Part shown: positions 21,383 through 31,600 of the stretch, in pieces
Layout: each line of letters begins with the position of its first letter
Position numbering within the stretch: position 1 is the stretch's first letter
The notes under the pieces: model-generated
Told to the model about the DNA's origin: nothing
Seen by the model: the letters and a program-made list of their open reading frames with translations, nothing else
Database searches by the model: none
Translations under genes and position numbers: made by a program
Source of the DNA: Phytomonas francai
Taxonomy: Eukaryota; Euglenozoa; Kinetoplastea; Trypanosomatida; Trypanosomatidae
Direction of reading: 5' to 3'
Assembly: GCA_001766655.1 (NCBI GenBank)
Contig: MJCC01000023.1
Span: 1 to 64,000, forward strand
DNA: 64,000 nt

Positions 21383-24300
21383 ATGATTTCAGAACCATCA
21401 TCTTCCATTAGGTTTTTTGATAGCATGCTAGAAGACATTGTTTGCACGGAAGGTGCGGGACATACAGAGGACATTCGCAAGGGGGTCCAGAATGTCAGCG
21501 AAAGTGCATTGTATGGAAGGAATAATGCCGTTTCTGATAAAAATACCGACCCGTCGATCTCTTTTAGTAGCTTACTTACTTCATTTAGGGAGTTCATGCG
21601 GATAGCGGAGGAACTTATCTCGCTACGATGGGGTGCTGAGCCTTCCCCACCACAGGACTTCCTGAACGGCGACAGACACATCTTCGGCCTCACATCGCTT
21701 TTGACAGAGCGAGTTGAGGTAGAAAGTCTGTTTGCCCCGCCACTAGATAGTGTCAAACCGGGAAAAAGTTACATACAAAAGCAGAAGCCCTATGGGGATC
21801 AAGACAGCTATTCGGTTGGGGACCGTCTCATCGAACATTTTTCAGACGCCTCGAAATCTATCGCTGCAGGGAATGCAAGTACAATCTTCGATGTGGCAAT
21901 GCCCACCAGCGCACCGTATTCTAGTTACCATGAATGGGAAGACGCATTGAGACTTCGAGTGCAACATCTCATGGTGGCTTCTCAAATTCTAGAAAAGGAG
22001 CTGCTTCTGTGTTACTGTTTCTCAGGGGAGCGTTTGGCGGCGAAGAGCCGCTGGGAGAAGCGCGTTGCAGAGACCCTCTGCCAGCTCAAGTTTCATGTCA
22101 TGCTTATGCTCTTAAAGCGTCTCCAGTGTGCATTGAAGGGAGACCCGACATACATAAAAAGGTTAGTTCATTCTTTTCTCTCACATCTTTATGCTCCCCC
22201 GCTATTTGTGATCTCCCCACTTTGTGTAACTGATATGCCTGTCGCAAGGGCTAAATATGGTATTCTCTACCCTCAGAACAAGCTGAATGTCAGGACCATG
22301 CGCACTGATGAATCTTTTGTAAGAAAGCTCACGAGCTACTTTAAGGAGGATATGCTGTCCCTCCTCCTGAATAATGAGGAACACGCTGCGCGGCAAGCTC
22401 GGCGGGCGGAATCTGCTTACTCCTCAACCCTTAATGACTCCTTTGCCAAACTTGGTGAGGCCTCTGAAGGAATGTTGAGCATGTTGCGAGGGGCCTGGGA
22501 GGAGTTACAGGCAACCCTGTGTCAGCAGCTTTCAAACCCACCCCATAGTTCAAATAGTACCACCGTAGGTGCTGTTTGTGACATTTTAAAACTGGACGGT
22601 TACAATGAAGAGGTTAGAGATACGGCATTATATCAGGTGCAATATGCATTTCCGTTGCTCACTGGAGTTAGCAGTGGCGACCCCAACTCATTCTTTAACT
22701 GTGCAGCACCTATTCGTCTTGACTTTTCTGATTTCCAGATCCAGTTAATCAACAAACTGCGCGCCTTGCGACAGGATCGATTTCATGCGTATTTCCGCAC
22801 CGAGAGCACTAGTACAGGTGGTCTATCAAAGGGAATGCAGGCGATGGAAGTAGGCAGCGGTTCTGTGAATCCAGCAGGGGACTCTGAGTCAGCGGTTATC
22901 CCAGCCGCACGGTGGGACAACATGTGCCACGATGTTGGGGATGGAAGCATGGCCGAGAAGCTTCGCAAGACTTTCTATCAAAGTCGTCCAACTGCACCGA
23001 GAATAGAGATATCAGCGGTGACACGACCGCTTTTCAGCACTCTTCCGCCAAATAGACAATTCTTTGTAACAGAGCGGACAACACCCGCTGATGCCCCGTT
23101 GAGCGCGCAGCCACCTCTGGTAGAGCGGAGGCCAATCAACAGCAGCTTAGCGAGCAGACAACCACCTGTGACAGAGNNNNNNNNNNNNNNNNNNNNNNNN
23201 NNNNNNNNNNNNNNNNNNNNNNNNNNNNNNNNNNNNNNNNNNNNNNNNNNNNNNNNNNNNNNNNNNNNNNNNNNNNNNNNNNNNNNNNNNNNNNNNNNNN
23301 NNNNNNNNNNNNNNNNNNNNNNNNNNNNNNNNNNNNNNNNNNNNNNNNNNNNNNNNNNNNNNNNNNNNNNNNNNNNNNNNNNNNNNNNNNNNNNNNNNNN
23401 NNNNNNNNNNNNNNNNNNNNNNNNNNNNNNNNNNNNNNNNNNNNNNNNNNNNNNNNNNNNNNNNNNNNNNNNNNNNNNNNNNNNNNNNNNNNNNNNNNNN
23501 NNNNNNNNNNNNNNNNNNNNNNNNNNNNNNNNNNNNNNNNNNNNNNNNNNNNNNNNNNNNNNNNNNNNNNNNNNNNNNNNNNNNNNNNNNNNNNNNNNNN
23601 NNNNNNNNNNNNNNNNNNNNNNNNNNNNNNNNNNNNNNNNNNNNNNNNNNNNNNNNNNNNNNNNNNNNNNNNNNNNNNNNNNNNNNNNNNNNNNNNNNNN
23701 NNNNNNNNNNNNNNNNNNNNNNNNNNNNNNNNNNNNNNNNNNNNNNNNNNNNNNNNNNNNNNNNNNNNNNNNNNNNNNNNNNNNNNNNNNNNNNNNNNNN
23801 NNNNNNNNNNNNNNNNNNNNNNNNNNNNNNNNNNNNNNNNNNNNNNNNNNNNNNNNNNNNNTGCCCCGTTGAGCGCGCAGCCACCTCTGGTAGAGCGGAG
23901 GCCAATCAACAGCAGCTTAGCGAGCAGACAACCACCTGTGACAGAGCGGACATCACCCGCTGCTGCCCCGTTGAGCGCGCAGCCACCTTTGGTAAAGAAG
24001 AAGCCATCCAGCGCTCAATTGCCGAGCAGGCCGCCACTTATAGATGAGCGCAAGCCATCTAGTGTCAATACACTGAGGAGGCGATCACCCATATTGGGTC
24101 GAAGACCATTCTGCACCAGTTCATCAAGCGTAGAACCACCTTTGGTGGAGGGCATATCGCTTCAGATTTCTCCTAATAAAGAGGCTGTGCCTTTGGAAGG
24201 TTTTCAGAAGAAATTTTTTGAGTATGCACCTAATAGCTCTAGTAAATCAGTGCTGCCATTATCCAAATTAGAATCGCTTGAACTGTTGCCGACACTTCCG

Positions 24301-25707
24301 AGTGCTAAAAAATTCGCAGATAACACGCCAGTAGGAAGCCTGATCTCGGGAAGTGCGCACGCAATGTCCTCCCGCCCAGCTTCTGGAGCCTCACTCCCTT
24401 ACATAAAATTGGAGGAGTCTGGAAAGTTAAGTGAGATGTCAAACGCACGCTTGCCATTTGCCTCTATCATAGATCAATCTCTTCACGGTGAAGAGAGCGG
24501 CATGAGCGAAGACACGAAACTGTCTTCATCGGTTAAGGAGGCTGCAAAAACATCACCCATTAAACCCTCACAGGTGCTGAACGACTCTCCAGTTCTGGAG
24601 TCATTTTCATCTGGTGACTCAGTTCCTTCGGCAGGTCCATTGTGGAAAGCTGTCTTAGAGGTGTGCCCAACCCTTTCGGAAGAGCTGTTGCCTGGTATCT
24701 ACCTACACGACCTCGTTGGGAGCATTCACGAGCATCCGCGAGTTCGTTCAATGCTTAATCAGCTCGTTATCAAGCAAACTGGACGCGGAAGGGCAGTCAT
24801 GTTTCCCACGTATTCGAATGCCGATAATATCGAGCTTAAGCTACTGGAATTACTAAGGTCGATAGCATCCGACCTGCGCACGCAGACCCTTTCCGTACAG
24901 GATGAAATGCCATTTTTATCCTACCGTGTGGGCAGCATTCTGTTAGCCAATTTACATAATCTGATGGAACAGGATGCTTCCTTTCAGTCTCTTTGCAGTA
25001 TTCGTCGTCAGATCATACGTGGTGCCGTTGGGGTTGCTGGTGGGATCGGCTATACTCAGCGCTTGGATAGGGTCGAGCAGTGCCTCAAGGATGCAGTCTC
25101 GCTATTAGCGCGCACTAGTCGCTTTCCTACGATCAACGCAGAAAAGGTGGAGTCCTCTATCGCCATATTATCGCAGTTCCGCATCAACCCGTCTGACCTA
25201 ATTATCCACGATGGGAGCAGCGTCGGGCTCTCTGCACAGTTATCTCTTAACGGGCACTCCATGGGGCAACACTCCCCTACTAAACAACTTACCAAGGCTC
25301 CTTTCAATCGGACAATGTTCAATCCCGCATCTACCTTACCCATTCCCTCAACTTCGAGAGAGAGTAAGGCGGGGGTGCGCAGGGAATGGAAATCGTGCGG
25401 AACTGACAATACCGTCGGAGCTTCTCTGACAAGAGAGCATTCCTCGTCGACGGGGTTTGCGCCCCCCTCGATAACCCCCCGGTTGCCCTTCCAAGGACAG
25501 CTGTTCAAACACACAACGCTCAGGCCGGCTTCCTTTTCAAAGCAGTCAATGCAACAAAACGAGTCTGCCCAGCCGTCGAAGAAGGACTCCCAGCAGCCTT
25601 CCGCCACGCCGCCTTACGCCGAGTCCGCCAAACGGCATCCTGTAGCCCACGACGCGACTGCCCGCTGGGGGGGGAAATCCGAGTCTGTCGGAGAGCACTT
25701 CGCATGA
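21383..25707 (+). CDS. Large repeat-containing hypothetical protein, N-terminal part (gap and frameshift)
   Basis: Starts at ATG 21383. The first 550 residues look globular and helical (EEDMLSLLLNNEEHAARQARRAE; ALRLRVQHLMVASQILEKEL), followed by a Pro-rich region of tandem 34-residue units with motifs PLSAQPPLVERRP and SLASRQPPVTER. A 685-N gap (23177-23861) interrupts these repeats, and the frame changes across it, so the gap size is not exact. After the gap a Ser/Pro-rich linker leads to a second helical region at about 24630-25200 (KAVLEVCPTLSEELLPG; ELKLLELLRSIASDLRTQ). The frame then stops at 25707 just after a run of eight Gs (25667-25674), while a neighbouring frame continues directly into leucine-rich repeats up to 26464. 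I read 21383-26464 as one gene with a one-base error or real mutation in the G run. No known family recognised for the N-terminal region. Confidence 0.75.
23065..24050 (+). repeat. 102-bp (34-residue) coding tandem repeat, partly unsequenced
   Basis: 85 bases at 23092-23176 are identical to 23862-23946 on the other side of the N run. In protein the unit is about 34 residues ending in QPPVTER and containing PLSAQPPLVERRP. A diverged unit follows (PLSAQPPLVKKKP, then RPPLIDER). The spacing of the identical copies, 770 bases, is not a multiple of 102, again showing the gap length is approximate. Confidence 0.88.
23177..23861. other. Assembly gap (685 N)
   Basis: Run of N flanked by identical copies of the 102-bp repeat, so it is most likely an unresolved tandem array. 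Confidence 0.95.
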
Positions 25708-26464
25708 GGGCAGCTCCCACGCGCGGAGTGCGCCGAAGACGCTCACGGGAGGGTCTTCCATAGCCCGGCCCATTTCGACGAGCATTACGGACGCGGGGGC
25801 AGGGTGGCTCCGGGCCTCTCTCCCCAGCCGAAACGCCTCCCTCGACGTCGCCATTCCCCCATCCTTTGCAGATCGGGGAACCCACCCACCGCGGCCCTCC
25901 GTCGTCGCGCGGACGCTTTTTCACAGCAAAAGCATCATAAAGACGCCGACGCCGCTGGATTTGGGACGTGCGAGCGTGCAATCCGCGGCGTCGGTGGGCT
26001 CACTGGCGGTGACCACCTCGCTTCGGGAGGTCTACCAGCAGGCTTGCCTGGTGCACAAGATGCGGCCCAACACCGGCCTCCTCCACGTCCTCCCCGCGGA
26101 GCCCTTCAGGCGACTTGCGAGCATCGACCTCTCCGCGAACTATGTAGGCTCGAGGGGTATCGCTCCGCTTTTGGAGGTCATTAATCTCAACGGGGATGCC
26201 CTGCGCACGCTACGCCTGAGCCAGAATAACTTGGAGAACATTGAAGTGCTCGAGATAGTCGATGTGCTCTTAAACACCCCAGCTGGGAATGCCCTGACGT
26301 ACTTGGATCTATCCTACAACCCAATCTCTCGTACTAGTGGTCAAGCAATACTAGACTTGTGTATTAAAAGGCCTAATATCACAACCATTTGCTTGGAGGG
26401 CACCACAATACCGCGACAATTGCTTAGGGCGATTATGGAAACTGTTGAAAAGCCTAATATGTAA
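25646..26464 (+). CDS. Leucine-rich-repeat C-terminus, probably of the upstream gene
   Basis: This frame opens right after a TAG at 25643-25645 and ends in TAA at 26464. It has no ATG until 26060, which lies inside the conserved region, and no spacer or pyrimidine tract precedes it; the neighbouring frame of the upstream gene ends inside it at 25707. From the G8 run onward it reads as a Ser/Thr-rich linker, then a helix (LREVYQQACLVHKMRPN), then three ribonuclease-inhibitor-type LRRs: LASIDLSANYVGSRGIAPLL, LRTLRLSQNNLENIEVLEI, LTYLDLSYNPISRTSGQAI. LRR proteins of this type usually mediate protein binding. The best explanation is that it is the C-terminus of the 21383 gene, split by one surplus G. 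A separate LRR gene starting at 26060 is possible but would lack the normal upstream spacer. Confidence 0.7.
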   Translation, partial: PTTRLPAGGGNPSLSESTSHEGSSHARSAPKTLTGGSSIARPISTSITDAGAGWLRASLPSRNASLDVAIPPSFADRGTHPPRPSVVARTLFHSKSIIKTPTPLDLGRASVQSAASVGSLAVTTSLREVYQQACLVHKMRPNTGLLHVLPAEPFRRLASIDLSANYVGSRGIAPLLEVINLNGDALRTLRLSQNNLENIEVLEIVDVLLNTPAGNALTYLDLSYNPISRTSGQAILDLCIKRPNITTICLEGTTIPRQLLRAIMETVEKPNM

Positions 26465-27229
26465 AAAATTGTATGTATTAAATCTAACAAATAATACTAT
26501 GTGCATGTCTGAGAACGTAGATTTTTCCTTATGTTCATAGGAAACGCCCATTTTTAAAAATAAATAGGTGATACTACTACGAATTTAGACGTTGAATTTA
26601 TGCTGGATGTTAGCTTTTTTTTACTATTATCGATGTATTCAAAGATTTAGGGCGCATTTAGGCTATTTAATGAAAATTCTTCACCCTTCACTAGTCACTA
26701 TGAGTTTTGGCTTCCGCAATCTCAAACCGGTTTATCCTGCTTAACCCTATTTCACTTAATCACAAGATGCGCATTTAGTGTTATGTGTGTGCATGTAGCG
26801 TTCATAAGTGGGTGTGCATTTATGAGTCTTTTTACGATTCTTATTTTTGAGTAATTGTTTAGAATGCATTTTTTTTTTTGCTTTATTTGATCCTCTATTT
26901 TTCTATTCTTTTTAACTCGAAATAAAACTTTCTCATTTTGCTTAAATAAACCGAAAAAAGGAGACCTTTTCCATATTGTAAGGAGGACAGTGAGCATATA
27001 TATATATCTATATATCTATATATATTAATTGTAAAATTATTATTACTATTTAGTGACAACGCTTCATGAGCACGAATAAGAAGGTGGAAATTACCTCATG
27101 AAGCTTCAACAAACATACCTGCATATCAAGAAATAACGCCCAAGTTTATTCCTATATAAGAGAACAAAAGAGTTTAAGCGGCAAGAATGTTACTGGAAAG
27201 GCTTTTGCCTGCCTTTTTTCTCGCCTTGT

Positions 27230-27900
27230 TCGCTTAAACAGTGAGATGTCTTCGATCGAAGTAAATGCAATAACTGTGGCGGGAGAAGGACTCATTTCCT
27301 GCACAGGCTAATTTACAATGTCCTCGCACGTGAACTCTTTTGTGATCGTGCTTCCTGCCGTTCTCGAGTTCGTCTTTGTGATCCACTAGTAAGATGTTCC
27401 GTTGGACATCAGGGGACCCTCTGAGAGGGATCAGGGCGTACGAAACACTTACCTCGCGGATAAGGTGATGGGTAGTGTGCGTGTAATTTACACCCGCATC
27501 TCCAATGGCATCACTGCCTCTCTGATCTCCGAGCACACGCGTACATGGCGATCTTCCTGGTGGGATTCAGCAGGGTGATGATATCAATATAAACTAGGCG
27601 TCGGGCTCTTCGTGAGAGCCCTCAGATTGGCCCTGGCGGGGTGGGTTGGAATGGGGAATTGCGGTCGGCGTCAACGCGCGCTCGGCACCCGGGCGACCTC
27701 CCTCGGCGGCATCCGATGGGCTTTGGGTTCCCCTCGATGGGGCTTTTCTTCCTCTAATTCACCGCCCCCATGGTCGATATGCATTTCCACGACTTCCTGC
27801 AGGTCCTTCGGAGCGGTATGAATGTACCGTAGTCTTTGCTCTTAGGAGGGGTGTGGGGTGTGGGGGGAGCTCCGTTATCGTGTGTTTTTAGACACATAGG
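27230..27900. other. Non-coding patch with perfect small hairpins
   Basis: Higher GC than its surroundings but interrupted by stops in all frames on the + strand. Perfect inverted repeats: CCCTC-TGA-GAGGG at 27417-27429 and GGGCTCT-TCGTG-AGAGCCC at 27603-27621. On the - strand a 100-codon frame (27234-27536) is open but resembles nothing I know. It could be a decayed gene, an RNA gene or a structured UTR. No tRNA-like boxes could be completed. Confidence 0.4.
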
Positions 27901-28090
27901 TGACGGCGTTTCGAATCGCAGCATTTTCGCCGGGTTCTCCTTCCTCTGCCTTTTTTTTCGAGTATGCCCTTACATTGGGGAATGTATTAAAAAAGTATTT
28001 AATATCACATGTATATCTTTTAAAACAGAATCAATTACGATTGTAAAAGAAGGCGAAAAGGGTAATAACGTGGATAACGACACACACACA

Positions 28091-28131
28091 TATCTATATC
28101 TATATCTATATCTATATCTATATCTATATCT

Positions 28132-28162
<31 letters not shown>
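28091..28162. repeat. (TATATC)10 hexamer microsatellite with TA tail
   Basis: Ten near-perfect TATCTA units, preceded by a short CA run at 28081-28090 and followed by TA dinucleotides. Seen directly. Confidence 0.95.
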
Positions 28163-28272
28163 CATATTATATGAGTTGCTGCACAGTATTGTCGAAGCAT
28201 GTTCACCCTTGCTCATCATTCATTTTGAGGTACTCTCTTTATTTCTATCAAAGTCTTTTCATATCGTATGAC

Positions 28273-28332
28273 TCCCCCCCCTCCCCCCCCCCTTTCTCTC
28301 TCTCGTACCTATTTATAAATCCTATAAATTAG
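28273..28332 (+). promoter_or_regulatory. C-rich polypyrimidine tract and putative splice acceptor for the giant gene
   Basis: Thirty-two uninterrupted pyrimidines (28273-28304), mostly C, with the first downstream AG at 28331-28332. A second tract at 28401-28425 also ends in TATAG. Either would give a 5' UTR of 230-325 bases. Role inferred. Confidence 0.45.
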
Positions 28333-28654
28333 ATTTTGCGTTTAATATTACAATCTCATTTTTCGCATATAAATTAGTCTGAGAACTATAACTACAGTTC
28401 TCTCTTTTGTATTTTATTTTTATAGATTGCCAAGGCATAAAAGCAGTATATAGTTTTTTGATTGTGCTTCAATAAGTGTCTGGTACGGTATTTATGTTTA
28501 TACAAAAAACTGCACGTAGCCATTGACACTTTCCGTTTCATTTATTTTTCATACACTCTAACGTTGCTATTAGAAAAAAATACATCTGTATTAGTCCACT
28601 TTTGATTTCTTTTCGCGTGTGAATTTGATCGGCTACATCGATCGAAAAGAAAAA

Positions 28655-31600
28655 ATGGAGGTTCGGATAAAATTTGGGAGCAAGAACTACACCATCGCAC
28701 TTCCTGGCGAAGGCGGGACGCTGGGCGAGCTCAAGCGGCGTATCGCGGAGGAGACCGGCATCCTTCCCGCGATGCAAAAGCTCTTAGGAAAGCCCAAACT
28801 GCCGAGCAGCCCGGACGACACCCCTCTGCGGGCCCTCGGGATCTCGCATGGGAGCAAACTGATGCTGGTCGGCTCGCAGGTCGAGGCGGTGGTGAGCGCG
28901 AACGCGGCGAGCCCCGCCGAGGCCTCGCGGCAGCGCCTTCTTCGCCGTCTGCCCTTTCCTTTCTGGCTGCTTCCCCCCTACGGGGGCTTTCTCGCGGACC
29001 CCTACGTCGCCGGCCGCGGGCCCCCCGTCGAGGGCGGCCCCGGGCTCCTCGCCCTGCTCGCCCTCGACGTTATTTTGGGCCGCCTCAACCCCCTCGGCGA
29101 GGGCGGGGGCGCCGCGTGGGTCTCGGCGCTCGGCCGCGAGGGCGGCGCGCGGGTTTCGCACCGACTTTTGCGAAATCTCCGCGATCGGCTGCGGGGCGCC
29201 GTCCAACGCGCGCGCGGGGTCCTGCGCGGGGCCGTCGACTTCGCCGCGGGGGGGGGGCCCGCGGCGATCCTCGCGCAGGTCGCGCGCGTCGTTCGCGAGG
29301 TCGACGGGCTCGCGGTCGGGGCGTGGTTTTTGCTCCCCGCGGGCTGGGCGGGCCGCGGGGCCGACGCCGCCGCCGTCCTCCTCGTCCACCGCCGCGCCCC
29401 GGACGGCTTCGCGGTCGCCGTGGTCGACCGAAGCGCGGACGGGGATGTCTACCGCCCGCGATGGCAGACCGCCGAGAAGATCCTCGGATGCCCGATTTTG
29501 CGGTTCGAAACGGTCTCGCCGGGGCGGCTGCGGGACCGGGCGTTTTGGCTCGTCCTGATCTCGCTCTGGATGCGCGCGAGCGACCCGCGGGATCGCTCGG
29601 AGTTCATCCGGCGGGAGGTCTTCTACGACGTCCTGCTCCCATGGCTCGTCGAGAAGGACCCCGACCACGCGGAGGTCGAGCGGTATGCGACCAAGATGCT
29701 GCTCGAAACCCCCTTCGCCGCCACCAACGGCGATTCGACGTCGGGTCGTGGATCGTCGGCAGGGCCTTCGCTGGCCAGCGAGCCTCCCGAAGATTCCGCC
29801 GCCGCGGTGGCCTTTTCGGATTCCCCTTTTATTTCAAGCCACGGGTGCAGCCCAATCTGCTCGTCCTCAAGCGCGATCAAATCGCTCGTGACCGCGTTTT
29901 GCTTTCTTGTTGAGCAGTTCGACGGGCAGACGACGAGGGCGGAGATTAAACAGCTCAAGCACGCGCTCAAGTATGAGTTCTTTGTGCGCGCTGTCGAGGA
30001 TTTAATGGCGTACGCGGAGCGCTTTCTAACCGATCCCCCGCCCCCCATTGAAGCGACCGCCATCCACGCGAGCTCTTCGGCTCGTTCGCGAGAAGGGGAG
30101 GCCTCGACGCCCTTCGACGAGGGCCGCCTGCGGGGGGCGCTGAATCGACTCCGACGCATCGGCGTCGGCAGCGGCGAGCCTGCGTTATCGCTGGACACCA
30201 TTCTATCCGCCGCCTCCGCGAAGCGGGTGGTGCTGAAGAACTCCAAGAATATCATCCTTCAGGCCGATTATTTTGCGAACAAATACGTGTTGGTCTACGT
30301 CGGGTCGCTCGCGGCGCATGGGGGCAGGAAGTCCGCCTCTCTTGTTGGCGAGGCGGCTTCCCGGATGGGGCGGCGAGGCGGCGGCCCCGCCGCCGAGCTT
30401 ATTTTCATCAGCGCTGACGAAACCGAGGAGGACTACGCGGCGCACCTCGAGCTGCTTTCGTGCGTCTCGCGCGCGGCGTATCCGTCGAGCGGGGAGCTGG
30501 TCCGCCTGATGGAGGTCGCGCAGGTGCCGGAGTTGGCCGTTTTCCGCCCGGACGGGCGTCTTCTGCACCGCCAGGGGTTCCGTGCGCTGCGCGAGGATGC
30601 GGAGCTGGCCCTTTTCCCCGACGGCAACCTCTGGCGGGGCGCGCACCCGCTCTCCTCGACGGATCTTCATATGCTCCGCGCCGGCCTCGCGCAGCTCGCG
30701 CACCACACGAAAAAGCGCGTGGACGGGGGGCTCCTGGGGGCCGCGGACGCGGCCCACGTCGTGGGGCTTCTGGAGGCCGCCGCGGCCCTCCTCGACGCCC
30801 TCCCGCGCGATGACGTCCACGCCCTCACGCGCGCGCGCGCGCTCGAGGCCCGCGGGCTGGACCCCCCCCTCCGCACGCCCGTCCGCGCGGACGGCGGCTT
30901 CGCGAACGCGGCCCTCCTCGCGCGCGCCTCGACGGCGGCGTACTACGGCCCCCTTTTCGAATTCGCGGAGCCGACGCTCGAGGACGTCGGGGGGTTTCGC
31001 CGCGTCGAGAGCCTCGCGGGGCTGCTTTCCACGCTCGCGTGCGCGCGCGGGGTCGTTTCGGCGCTCTGGGACCGCACCCGGCATAGCAGTACGGCCTCGC
31101 GGGTCGCCGTGCAGATGCACCTCATCGAATTCATCACGTGGCTCTTCTCCACGATCGTGCCGGGGCCGAGGCCCGCGGGCGCGGGCCCCCGCCCGCCCGC
31201 CTCGATCGAATCGGACGTCTCGGCGGCGTTTTACGCCGCCGAGGGCTTCCCCGAGGCCGCGGGGCCGCAGGACGCGCAGATCGAGATGCTCGAGGCCCTT
31301 CACTACCTCATGCTCTCCTTCGCGAACGCCTGGCAGGCCGTCGAGACGCCCTCGCGCGCCTTCGACGCCGAGCGCTGCCTTATCGCGATGGCGATGCTCC
31401 TCGTCTTCGACGCCGTCGCGCGGCAGAGCCGCGGCGCGAAGGCGGGCCGCCTCCTCGCGCGTTTGCTCTCCACCGGCGAGGGCTTTTACCCCTCGACCTC
31501 GCTTGGAAGGCAGGCGCTGCCGTTCGCGAAGGTCGCCGCCGGGCTGGAGCTCACGCGGCCCGGCCTCCTCGCCCTCCGCTCCGTCGTCCTCCGCTGCATC

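Larger units (their letters stand above)
26465..28654. other. Spacer before the giant gene
   Basis: AT-rich at both ends, with a less AT-rich, hairpin-containing patch at 27230-27900 (separate entry), a (TATATC)10 array at 28091-28150, and a striking C-rich tract at 28273-28304. The ORF made of Leu-Tyr repeats around 28100 is a by-product of the microsatellite. Confidence 0.6.

Noticed and set aside
27836..28174. ORF with Leu-Tyr repeats
   Set aside because: Produced by translating the (TATATC)n microsatellite; not a gene.
28619..28654. Upstream GTG extension of the giant gene
   Set aside because: GTG starts are not expected in a nuclear eukaryotic gene, and the ATG at 28655 begins exactly at the ubiquitin-like fold.
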